From Actinomycetota bacterium (GTDB lineage: Bacteria; Actinomycetota; Actinomycetes; Nanopelagicales; Nanopelagicaceae), in the NCBI GenBank assembly GCA_009705185.1, contig WLCS01000039.1:1-7876 (forward strand): a stretch of 7,876 bases of DNA, written 5' to 3'. A program made the position numbers and the translations under genes. The first letter of the stretch is position 1. The number at the start of each line of letters is the position of its first letter. Positions 1 through 5,891 of the stretch are shown piece by piece. The notes below the pieces were generated by a model, which worked only from the letters and a program-made list of their open reading frames with translations, had not been told where the DNA came from and did no database searches.

Positions 1-437
1 ACGCAGCCAAATGCCCGTGCATCTTCTACCTCAATTAAGTGCAAGGTTGCATCTGCGCCTTTATCTATGTGAAATTTAATTTGGTCTGCAATTGAATGGC
101 GACTTAAAACATCACCGTTAAAAATTACGATTGGCTCATCTCTGCCAAGTAGCTCTGCTGCATTACGAATAGCCCCACCTGTACCTAGAGGCTCTTTTTC
201 AACTGCGTACAGAATCTTGATTCCCCATTTGCTTCCATCGCCAAAATAAGGCGTGAATACTTCGGCTAAATACGAGGTAGCAAGAACGAGCGTATGGATT
301 CCAGCTTTTTTGGCAGCAAGTATTTGATGTTCGGTGACTGGCAATCCAGCGACAGGCAACATTGGTTTTGGTGATTCATTGGTCAACGGCTTTAATCGTG
401 TGCCGAAACCACCAACAAGCAAAATGCCTACAGCCAT
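1..437 (-). CDS. manB: Mannose-1-phosphate guanylyltransferase type nucleotidyltransferase, N-terminal part
   Basis: Reading down from an ATG at 437, 145 codons are open to the window edge with no stop, so the gene is cut at its 3' end. The product starts with the sugar-nucleotidyltransferase signature LLVGGFGTRLKPLT (residues 6-19), then SPKPMLPVAG (22-31), PLGTGGAI (83-90) and FNGDVL (106-111, metal-binding Asp109). The order and the later ADATLHLIEVEDARAFG stretch match actinobacterial ManB (Rv3264c-like), which makes GDP-mannose from mannose-1-phosphate and GTP in the cytosol for mannolipids and glycans. The ATG shares one base with the dapC stop (TAATG), and GGTGAG about 9-10 bases upstream may serve as ribosome site, so it should be the third gene of the fdxA-dapC operon. 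Substrate specificity is inferred; a glucose-1-phosphate thymidylyltransferase-like enzyme is the main alternative. Family members run about 350 residues, so over half is missing here. Confidence 0.87.
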   Translation of the reverse strand, partial: MAVGILLVGGFGTRLKPLTNESPKPMLPVAGLPVTEHQILAAKKAGIHTLVLATSYLAEVFTPYFGDGSKWGIKILYAVEKEPLGTGGAIRNAAELLGRDEPIVIFNGDVLSRHSIADQIKFHIDKGADATLHLIEVEDARAFGC

Positions 438-1534
438 TAGCGCGCACTCACCTTCGCACGAATTCGAGTGGCAGCATCAGAGATATTTTGATCCGTTGCT
501 GTCATCGCAATACGAATATGTTGCCCGCCTTTTTCACCATAGAAAACACCTGGTGTAGCAATGATTCCAAGCTCTGCAAGCCAAGCTACCGAATCCCATG
601 AGCTCTCCTTGCGAGTTGCCCAGATATATAAACCAGCCTCGGAATTTTCAATAGTAAAACCTGCTTCAATCAACGCTGGTGCAAGTGATGCTCGTCGTGC
701 GTTGTAACGAGCTCGCTGTACTTCAACGTGCTTCACATCTGCAAGAGCGGCAATCATCGCTTTTTGTACAGGAAGAGGCACCATCATTCCGGCATGTTTT
801 CTGACTTCCAGAATACTTGCTATCAAAGCCGGGTCGCCAACAATAAATGCTGCTCTATATCCGGCCATCGATGAGCGCTTGGAGAGAGAGTGCACCGCCA
901 AAATATTGGTGTTATCGCCATCGGTGTATTTCATGATCGACGTTGGAGTCTTTGAATCACCAAATTCTAAATAGCATTCATCTGACACAACGACTGAGTG
1001 GTTTTTTCTCGACCAATCGATTGCTGCTCTGAACTCTGCTTCACTGTGAACTCTGCCCGTTGGATTCGATGGAGAATTTACCCACGCTAAATCTGCTTTT
1101 GGCCATGCAGCGGCATCTAGTGAAACTGGCGTTGCATCACTTTGTCCAAGAAGTGCTCCCACTAAATATGTCGGGTATGCAACTTCGGGATAAAGAACTT
1201 TCTGGGATTCCAGAAAAGTGGGAAGCCATGCAACAAATTCTTTAGATCCGATTAATGGCAGAACTGAAAAATCTCCAGTTGCACCTAATGTTTTTTCTGC
1301 CCACTGATGGATTGCAGCTTTTAGTTCAGGAGTTCCTGCAGTGAGTGGATAGCTTGGAGAATTGGAAGATTCGCTTAACGCGCTTTGAATGAAATCTGGA
1401 GTTGCGTCTACTGGTGTGCCAACTGATAAATCAATTGCGCCCTGAGGATGTGCACGAGCTTTATCTGCAAAGGGAGCAAGTGCATCCCAAGGAAAATCAG
1501 GAAGTTTTTGGCGCAAGAGCAGTGACATCTGCAT
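437..1534 (-). CDS. dapC: N-succinyldiaminopimelate aminotransferase (DapC), PLP-dependent fold type I
   Basis: This 365-residue class I/II aminotransferase transfers an amino group from glutamate to N-succinyl-2-amino-6-oxopimelate, in lysine and diaminopimelate (cell-wall) synthesis. Family marks are LPDFPWDALAPF (11-22), DLSVGTPVD (35-43), GSKEFVAWLP (96-105), NSPSNPTG with PLP-contacting Asn157, SDECYLE with Asp185 and Tyr188, the Schiff-base lysine Lys219 in HSLSKRS, Arg227, and the substrate-carboxylate arginine in HIRIAMTAT (Arg341). Length and motifs match the Streptomyces/Mycobacterium DapC next to a ferredoxin gene. Some family members are also called bifunctional glutamate-prephenate aminotransferases; sequence alone cannot separate the two. 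The gene overlaps the end of fdxA by 38 bases if the ATG at 1534 is used, or 32 from the second ATG at 1528. No close Shine-Dalgarno is seen (GGAG lies 15 bases before the first ATG), so translation is probably coupled to fdxA. The N-terminal MQMSLLLRQK is not conserved and the exact start is uncertain. Confidence 0.93.
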   Translation of the reverse strand: MQMSLLLRQKLPDFPWDALAPFADKARAHPQGAIDLSVGTPVDATPDFIQSALSESSNSPSYPLTAGTPELKAAIHQWAEKTLGATGDFSVLPLIGSKEFVAWLPTFLESQKVLYPEVAYPTYLVGALLGQSDATPVSLDAAAWPKADLAWVNSPSNPTGRVHSEAEFRAAIDWSRKNHSVVVSDECYLEFGDSKTPTSIMKYTDGDNTNILAVHSLSKRSSMAGYRAAFIVGDPALIASILEVRKHAGMMVPLPVQKAMIAALADVKHVEVQRARYNARRASLAPALIEAGFTIENSEAGLYIWATRKESSWDSVAWLAELGIIATPGVFYGEKGGQHIRIAMTATDQNISDAATRIRAKVSAR

Positions 1535-1817
1535 GGTCGGTATTTGTTTCTCCGACCTTTGATGCTCCTCCAGGTGAACCGAGCTCTACGAAAAATTCTG
1601 TATTGATCTTCTTGTAGTTATCCCACTGACCAGGAACATCATCTTCATAATAAATTGCTTCAACTGGGCAGACTGGTTCGCATGCACCGCAATCAACGCA
1701 TTCATCTGGCTGGATGTAGAGCATGCGGGTACCGTCATAAATGCAATCAACTGGGCACTCTTCGCGACAGGACTTGTCCTTAACGTCAACGCAAGGTTCG
1801 GCGATTACATAAGTCAC
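1497..1817 (-). CDS. fdxA: 7Fe ferredoxin, [3Fe-4S] plus [4Fe-4S]
   Basis: A 106-residue soluble electron carrier. The cysteine pattern is that of 7Fe ferredoxins: by alignment with Azotobacter FdI and mycobacterial FdxA, Cys9, Cys17 and Cys50 should hold the [3Fe-4S] cluster, and Cys21, Cys40, Cys43 and Cys46 the [4Fe-4S] cluster; Cys25 is the extra conserved cysteine. The second position of the first motif is Val12 rather than Cys, as in mycobacterial homologues. The C-terminal half (PLPG-like region, LGSPGGASKVG at about 79-89) is also typical of actinobacterial FdxA/FdxC. The start is GTG at 1817, decided by a strong GGAGGA seven bases upstream. It is the first gene of an operon with dapC, an arrangement known in other Actinobacteria (Rv1177-Rv1178). 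Its redox partner is not shown by the sequence; cytochromes P450 or reductive biosynthetic enzymes elsewhere are possible. Confidence 0.95.
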   Translation of the reverse strand: MTYVIAEPCVDVKDKSCREECPVDCIYDGTRMLYIQPDECVDCGACEPVCPVEAIYYEDDVPGQWDNYKKINTEFFVELGSPGGASKVGETNTDHADVTALAPKTS

Positions 1818-1824
1818 GTGAGAT

Positions 1825-1830
1825 TCCTCC
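1825..1830 (-). promoter_or_regulatory. Strong Shine-Dalgarno of fdxA
   Basis: On the minus strand GGAGGA sits seven bases before the GTG at 1817. It is the clearest ribosome-binding site in the window and it fixes the GTG as the fdxA start. Most other starts here have no recognisable Shine-Dalgarno. Confidence 0.85.
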
Positions 1831-1855
1831 AGAAGGCTTGAAACGGTAGGCGGTA

Positions 1856-1861
1856 ATTCTA
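1856..1861 (-). promoter_or_regulatory. Candidate -10 box of the fdxA-dapC-manB operon
   Basis: The minus strand reads TAGAAT here, one change from TATAAT. It would start transcription near 1849 and leave a leader of about 32 bases that contains the fdxA ribosome site. No good -35 box is visible at 17 bases. Inferred from sequence only. Confidence 0.5.
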
Positions 1862-1887
1862 ACCCTGCAAGAGCCTCATTGCACGAT

Positions 1888-1893
1888 TACTGT
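1888..1893 (+). promoter_or_regulatory. Candidate -10 box for leaderless cysS mRNA
   Basis: TACTGT fits TANNNT and ends six bases before the GTG at 1900. The same spacing occurs before the DUF3107 gene (TAAGAT, six bases) and nearly so before tetR (TACGAT, seven bases). This would make the GTG the first codon of a leaderless message. No clear -35 box. If translation instead begins at the TTG at 1879 this box would lie inside the gene. Confidence 0.4.
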
Positions 1894-1899
1894 TGGCAT

Positions 1900-2118
1900 G
1901 TGCCAGTCGAGGATTTACGAGCCGCCATAGGTAAGCGAGCCAGCATTCGACTTCGAGATAACGAAGGTGGCTTCAGGGATATCGTCGGTGTTTTACAGAG
2001 TGAGACAAGCCTGATTAATCGTCGCGGAGAATTAATTAATTTTCGCCCAGAAGATATTGCCGTATATCGAATCATTCCGGTCTTTAATCGTCGAGATGCT
2101 AAAGCTGGAACTCTTGCA
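1900..2118 (+). other. Extra N-terminal domain of CysS, resembling the SH3-like domain of Rv0428c-type GNAT acetyltransferases
   Basis: About 73 residues precede the normal CysS start. The segment has IGKRASIRLRD, GFRDIVGVL, a short turn, then RRGELINFRPEDIAVYRIIP. This alternation of short beta strands, with a 'G-x-R-x-x-x-R ... D-x-x-G-x-L ... V/I-x-x-R-x-G-x-x-x-x-x-x-x-D-I/V' layout, resembles the N-terminal SH3-like domain of actinobacterial GNAT acetyltransferases such as Rv0428c. The match is from memory of that family and is not computed. No stop codon or frame break separates it from the synthetase. The Met at 2119 has only a weak GGA upstream, so separate translation of the core looks unlikely but is not excluded. 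Confidence 0.55.
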
Positions 2119-3474
2119 ATGTATGACACCCGCACCCGTGAATTACAGGAGATAAGTGAACGCCAAGGGCTTGTCACGATGTACTGCTGCGGTCCGACTG
2201 TCTATAGAGATGCGCATGTCGGAAATCTACGTACCTTCCTTCTGGCAGATCTCATCTCACGGACGTTGCAACTGCAAGGGCTCGATGTCGATCTGATTCA
2301 AAATATTACAGATGTGGGTCATATGGCAGATGATTTTCAAGGAGAAGATAAATTACTTGCAGAATCACAGCGAACCAAAGTCGATCCTTTCGCCATTGCT
2401 CGTGAATTTGAAAAACGTTTTCACGATGACTTAGCTCTTCTTAATGTGCAACCTGCAAGGGCTTATCCGAGGGCTTCTGAAAATATGAAATCGATGCTCG
2501 AATCTATTCAAAAATTAATTGATACGAATTCGGCATACGTTGGCAGTGACGGTTCTGTTTACTTTGATGCCACATCATTTGAAAGTTATGGCGCTATCAG
2601 CGGAAATAAATTAGAAGCCCTTAAGCCAGGACATCGATATGAATACACCGAAGAAGGGGGAAAAAAGTTTCATGCCGACTGGGCGCTCTGGAAACTTGCA
2701 GGCGAACGCACTCAGATGATTTGGGATTCACCGTGGGGTCCTGGATTTCCTGGGTGGCATATCGAATGCAGCGCTATGTCTATTGATTTACTTGATGCTC
2801 ATGTCGATGTGCACGTTGGTGGTATAGATCTCCGATTCCCTCATCACGAAAATGAACGCGCTCAATCAAATTCATTGACCCATAAAGAGGTAGTGCGCAC
2901 CTGGGTGCATGGAGAGCATCTTTTATTTGAAGGCAAGAAAATGTCCAAGAGTTCTGGCAATGTCGTGCTGCTCAAAGATGTCATTGCGCGTGGACTTGAT
3001 CCACTTGCATTGCGATTGGTCTTTCTTGAAAATCGATATAGGTCGCAGATGGATCTCACATGGGCCGCACTCGATGCTGCTCATTCCACTGTGCGTCGCT
3101 GGAAGAACTCTGTTGCCCAATGGGGTGATTCTATGGACCTTAAAATTGATGCAGAGATTTCAGATGCGCTAGCAACGGATCTTGACACTCCCCGAGCAAT
3201 CTTGCGATTGCGCGCAATTGAAAAAGATTCAACTGTCGGGGCGCAAGATAAACGAGCAATTTTTCTTTATGCCGATCAAGTCTTGGGATTACATCTTGAT
3301 GTGGCACCTGAAACCAAACCAATAAGCGATGAGATTCAAGATCTATTAGCACAAAGAGTGAAAGCAAGAAGTGAGAAGAATTGGAGTGCAAGTGATGCAC
3401 TTCGTGATCAGCTCGCCGAATTAGGAATTGAAATCAGCGATGGAGCATCTGGGCAAAGTTGGCGTTGGAAGTAA
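1900..3474 (+). CDS. cysS: Cysteinyl-tRNA synthetase with an extra N-terminal SH3-like domain
   Basis: Class I synthetase that activates cysteine with ATP and loads it onto tRNA-Cys in the cytosol. From the GTG at 1900 it is 524 residues. Zinc ligands by alignment with E. coli CysRS are Cys97 (in CCGPTVY), Cys290 (in GWHIECSAMS), His315 and Glu319 (in PHHENERAQS). The HIGH motif is HVGN (106-109) and KMSKS is intact (347-351). The C-terminal anticodon-binding part is present (DLDTPRAILRLR, then NWSASDALRDQLAELGIEI, ending WRWK), which rules out the shorter mycothiol ligase MshC. The synthetase core starts at Met74 (MYDTRTREL) and is about 451 residues, a normal full length. Residues 1-73 are additional. 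The start is GTG at 1900 (leaderless promoter) or TTG at 1879, giving 524 or 531 residues; neither has a good Shine-Dalgarno. It diverges from fdxA and runs tail-to-tail into the mshB operon. Confidence 0.95.
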   Translation: MPVEDLRAAIGKRASIRLRDNEGGFRDIVGVLQSETSLINRRGELINFRPEDIAVYRIIPVFNRRDAKAGTLAMYDTRTRELQEISERQGLVTMYCCGPTVYRDAHVGNLRTFLLADLISRTLQLQGLDVDLIQNITDVGHMADDFQGEDKLLAESQRTKVDPFAIAREFEKRFHDDLALLNVQPARAYPRASENMKSMLESIQKLIDTNSAYVGSDGSVYFDATSFESYGAISGNKLEALKPGHRYEYTEEGGKKFHADWALWKLAGERTQMIWDSPWGPGFPGWHIECSAMSIDLLDAHVDVHVGGIDLRFPHHENERAQSNSLTHKEVVRTWVHGEHLLFEGKKMSKSSGNVVLLKDVIARGLDPLALRLVFLENRYRSQMDLTWAALDAAHSTVRRWKNSVAQWGDSMDLKIDAEISDALATDLDTPRAILRLRAIEKDSTVGAQDKRAIFLYADQVLGLHLDVAPETKPISDEIQDLLAQRVKARSEKNWSASDALRDQLAELGIEISDGASGQSWRWK

Positions 3475-3475
3475 T

Positions 3476-3787
3476 TTAAGCTTTTACGGCAGCAGCAACG
3501 ATTCCCAGTACAAATCCTGCAAGCAATAGTGCACTACCTGCGTTATCTCCCTGAATCAGAAGTTCTTGACCAACGCCAAATGTTCCGGCTTTTACAATGA
3601 CTGCAAGCCAACCAATGAGTGCTACGACTTTAAATCTCTTCTTTCCGAAATAGCGACCCACCCACCAGATTGCGGCGAAGGTTGCACTCAGTGCAATCAG
3701 CAAACCCAAAGGCGGAAGTGTCTGATGAATCAATGTTGCACCTATTGCAATAAGTGCACCGAACACAAGAGAAAATAGCGATTTCAT
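3476..3787 (-). CDS. Small four-helix membrane protein, DUF6113-like
   Basis: A 103-residue hydrophobic protein with about four membrane segments, near residues 3-20, 26-45, 54-70 and 82-101, joined by short basic loops such as GRYFGKKRFK (44-53). There is no enzymatic motif and no cleavable signal peptide is evident. Its ATG overlaps the mshB stop by four bases (ATGA), so it is translationally coupled to mshB. A small membrane protein follows mshB in many Actinobacteria (Rv1171 in M. tuberculosis, DUF6113 proteins in Streptomyces), and the last two helices have a similar layout here, but this family link is inferred. Conserved linkage hints at a role with mycothiol or the envelope; no function can be assigned. 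The gene ends one base from the end of the oppositely oriented cysS. Confidence 0.8.
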   Translation of the reverse strand: MKSLFSLVFGALIAIGATLIHQTLPPLGLLIALSATFAAIWWVGRYFGKKRFKVVALIGWLAVIVKAGTFGVGQELLIQGDNAGSALLLAGFVLGIVAAAVKA

Positions 3788-4656
3788 TGGGTGAGAGAAA
3801 TTCCAGAAAAGAGATCACTTTCAAATCCTTTTTCAGTAAAAGGTTCGCTCTTCTGACCTTTTACTAAGGTGTAGTACTCGTTGCCCCATATTTGGAGTCC
3901 TAAGTTATTTGAAAGTGCGAAGAAAGGACCGTCAACAGCTATCTGCGTGCCATGTGCACGCATCGCATCCATCTTCTGTTCAACATAATCTGCACCGTCA
4001 ATCAGCGCATGAACAAATGAATCATCTTTTGCAAAAGGTAAGTCGTCAGCGCTTTCGGCTCCCATAAAATCAGAGCCAAGTTCTTTCATCTTATCGATTC
4101 CCTCTTGGATGACAGATTTCGGCATTACATTCCAGTAAATCTTTGAAATATCCCACGAAGATTTTTCTGCAGCGGCCATTGCAACCCTGTGAGCCTGAAT
4201 GTGATCTGGGTGGCCATATCCCCCAAATTCATCGTAGGTAATGAGGACGTGAGGTTTTACTTCGTCAATTACTTTTACGAGAGCGTCAGTTGCCTCTGCA
4301 AAATCAGCCTGCCAGAAACAATCCGTACGTTCATTCTGGGGAGTTCCCATCATTCCGCTATCGCGATATTTCTTGACGCCTGCACCGAGGAAACGGAAAT
4401 CATTGACACCAAGTGCCTTCATTGCATCTGCAAGTTCAATTTCGCGATGTTCGCCAAGTGCATCTGTTTCAGATGCCGCCAAGTGAGAGAGATCGGCAAT
4501 AAGTACTTCGCCCTCTTCACCTCGCGTGCATGTCATAAGAGTTACGTGTGCACCAAGAGCTGAATACATAGCCATCGTGCTTCCATTATTTATCGTCTCA
4601 TCATCAGGATGAGCATGTACCAGCAAAAGCCGGTAACCCTTATAACTAGTGAGCAT
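3784..4656 (-). CDS. mshB: N-acetyl-1-D-myo-inositol-2-amino-2-deoxy-alpha-D-glucopyranoside deacetylase (MshB)
   Basis: Zinc deacetylase of the LmbE/PIG-L family. It removes acetate from GlcNAc-inositol to give GlcN-inositol, to which MshC then joins cysteine during mycothiol synthesis. From the ATG at 4656 it has 290 residues (M. tuberculosis MshB has 303). AHPDDE (15-20) carries catalytic Asp18 and zinc ligands His16 and Asp19; YGHPDH (147-152) gives zinc ligand His152 and the conserved His149. TCTRGEEGEV (42-51), YRDSGMMGTP (97-106) and ALSNNL near residue 250 are MshB hallmarks. After HPDDE comes TINNG, without the lysine found in the related mycothiol conjugate amidase Mca, which favours MshB over Mca. 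The ATG shares one base with the moeZ stop (TGATG); a TTG at 4659 would add one residue and is less likely. No Shine-Dalgarno is seen, so coupling to moeZ is expected. The next gene overlaps by four bases. Confidence 0.93.
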   Translation of the reverse strand: MLTSYKGYRLLLVHAHPDDETINNGSTMAMYSALGAHVTLMTCTRGEEGEVLIADLSHLAASETDALGEHREIELADAMKALGVNDFRFLGAGVKKYRDSGMMGTPQNERTDCFWQADFAEATDALVKVIDEVKPHVLITYDEFGGYGHPDHIQAHRVAMAAAEKSSWDISKIYWNVMPKSVIQEGIDKMKELGSDFMGAESADDLPFAKDDSFVHALIDGADYVEQKMDAMRAHGTQIAVDGPFFALSNNLGLQIWGNEYYTLVKGQKSEPFTEKGFESDLFSGISLTQ

Positions 4657-5837
4657 CAATAAACCGGAAGTGATGTGTCAATTTGTTTTGCCCAGGCAAC
4701 GACTCCGCCTGCAACGTGTGAGGCATCTGCAAAACCAGCACTCTTTAAAATTGCAAGACATTCAGCTGATCGCACGCCACTCTTGCAATGCAAAATGATT
4801 GGCTTATCTTGAGGCAACGTTGCAAGAACTGAACCGTCAATAAATCCTTGCTTAGGAATCAGATGCGACTCTGGAATTCTTACAATTTCAAACTCGCTTG
4901 GTTCGCGAACATCTATGAGGTAGAAGTCGGCCTTGTCATCAATCTTCGCTTTGAGTTCTTGCACGGTAATAGTTGAGCCTGTACTTGCCTCTTGCGCAGC
5001 TTCAGAGAGAGTTCCGCAAAATGCTTCGTAATCAGGTAGCAGCGCAGTTTGAGTTGGCTTCTCGCTGCAGAGAGGACAGTTCGGATCTTTGCGAACTTTG
5101 ATTTTTCTGAAGTTCATATCCAAAGCGTCATAGACCATCAGCGAACCGATGAGAGGTTCACCAATTCCAGTCAAAACTTTAATTGCTTCAGTAGTTTGTA
5201 TTGATCCAATCGTTGCGCAGAGCACGCCGAGGACTCCACCTTCGGCGCAACTTGGCACCATTCCTGGAGGTGGTGGTTCTGGATATAGGCATCGATAGCA
5301 AGGACCATACTCGGCCCAGAAAACACTTGCTTGTCCATCAAAGCGATAAATGGAACCCCACACATAAGGTTTCTTCAAAAGTACACATGCATCGTTGACT
5401 AAATATCTTGTTGCAAAGTTATCTGTTCCATCCACGATGATGTCGTATTGCGAAAAGAGCTCCATGACATTTGAATTATCTAAACGTGTTTCATGGGTAA
5501 TGACTTTTACGTAAGGATTAATTTCAGCAATCTTTTCTTTCGCACTCTGCGCTTTACTTTTACCAATATCTGATTGCCCGTGAATAATCTGTCGCTGCAA
5601 ATTGGATTCATCGACAGTGTCATACTCAACGATTCCGAGAGTTCCGATTCCTGCAGCAGCCAAATACATCAGCGCTGGCGAACCTAATCCTCCTGCTCCA
5701 ACGCAGAGAACTTTGGCGTTCATCATTCGCTGCTGCCCTGCCATAGCTACATCAGGAATGATCAAGTGGCGGCTATATCGACGAACTTCATCGACAGTGA
5801 GCGCTGGACCTGGTGTGACTAGAGGAGGAGTCTTCAT
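4656..5837 (-). CDS. moeZ: Adenylyltransferase/sulfurtransferase MoeZ (ThiF/MoeB domain plus rhodanese)
   Basis: From the ATG at 5837 it is 393 residues, close to the 392 of M. tuberculosis MoeZ; a TTG at 5873 would add 12 residues and looks spurious. The E1-like domain (about 15-260) has RYSRHLIIPD, the ATP loop GAGGLGSP (47-54), DESNLQRQ (76-83) and DGTDNF (136-141). Two CxxC pairs, Cys180/Cys183 and Cys254/Cys257, form a MoeB-type zinc site. A C-terminal rhodanese domain (about 290-393) has LIDVREPSEF and the active loop CKSGVRS with catalytic Cys351. Family members adenylate the C-terminal glycine of MoaD- or CysO-like sulfur carriers and convert it to a thiocarboxylate, feeding molybdopterin or CysM-type cysteine synthesis. 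No carrier gene is in the window. The gene is first in the moeZ-mshB-membrane protein operon and diverges from tetR, as Rv3206c lies near Rv3208. Confidence 0.93.
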   Translation of the reverse strand: MKTPPLVTPGPALTVDEVRRYSRHLIIPDVAMAGQQRMMNAKVLCVGAGGLGSPALMYLAAAGIGTLGIVEYDTVDESNLQRQIIHGQSDIGKSKAQSAKEKIAEINPYVKVITHETRLDNSNVMELFSQYDIIVDGTDNFATRYLVNDACVLLKKPYVWGSIYRFDGQASVFWAEYGPCYRCLYPEPPPPGMVPSCAEGGVLGVLCATIGSIQTTEAIKVLTGIGEPLIGSLMVYDALDMNFRKIKVRKDPNCPLCSEKPTQTALLPDYEAFCGTLSEAAQEASTGSTITVQELKAKIDDKADFYLIDVREPSEFEIVRIPESHLIPKQGFIDGSVLATLPQDKPIILHCKSGVRSAECLAILKSAGFADASHVAGGVVAWAKQIDTSLPVY

Positions 5838-5840
5838 ATC

Positions 5841-5878
5841 CCAATTCTGCCGTACTGTGAGTTTGCCCGCCAATTCTG
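5841..5878 (+). repeat. Perfect 9-bp direct repeat in the moeZ/tetR divergent region
   Basis: CCAATTCTG occurs at 5841-5849 and again at 5870-5878, 29 bases start to start. Each copy is followed closely by GTAC or TAC. The left copy lies against the moeZ start, and the right copy abuts the proposed tetR -10 box. It may be a regulator site, for instance for the adjacent TetR protein, but TetR operators are usually inverted repeats, and a duplicated promoter element is equally possible. Confidence 0.5.
5844..5849 (-). promoter_or_regulatory. Weak candidate -10 box for moeZ
   Basis: The minus strand reads CAGAAT six bases before the ATG at 5837, the same geometry as the other proposed leaderless starts. 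It differs from TANNNT at the first base. There is no Shine-Dalgarno before this ATG. It lies within the first copy of the 9-bp direct repeat. Confidence 0.3.
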
Positions 5879-5884
5879 TACGAT
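5879..5884 (+). promoter_or_regulatory. Candidate -10 box for leaderless tetR mRNA
   Basis: TACGAT fits TANNNT and ends seven bases before the ATG at 5892, where no Shine-Dalgarno exists. This supports 5892 over the ATG at 5883, whose first two bases lie within the box. No convincing -35 box is seen. Confidence 0.5.
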
Positions 5885-5891
5885 GCGCATA

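Noticed and set aside
334..601. Two short plus-strand open frames
   Set aside because: They lie antisense to manB and dapC, have no domain-like sequence or ribosome site, and are explained by the minus-strand genes.
1815..1820. CACGTG palindrome over the fdxA start
   Set aside because: The same hexamer also occurs inside the tetR coding region (5948-5953 area), so a chance occurrence is more likely than an operator.
1900..3474. Possibility that this gene is mshC (mycothiol cysteine ligase), given mshB nearby
   Set aside because: MshC lacks the C-terminal tRNA-binding region; here the full CysRS C-terminus and a core of about 451 residues are present.
4189..4563. A 124-codon plus-strand open frame
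   Set aside because: It is antisense to conserved mshB, cysteine- and phenylalanine-rich in a way typical of shadow frames, and has no supporting start signals.
3784..4656. Possibility that this is Mca (mycothiol conjugate amidase)
   Set aside because: The lysine after HPDDE typical of Mca is absent, while MshB-type ALSNNL and RDSGMMGT segments are present.
5837..5873. TTG start giving 12 extra residues on MoeZ
   Set aside because: The extra residues do not resemble MoeZ, the ATG at 5837 gives the family's normal length, and the TTG would push into the right-hand direct repeat.
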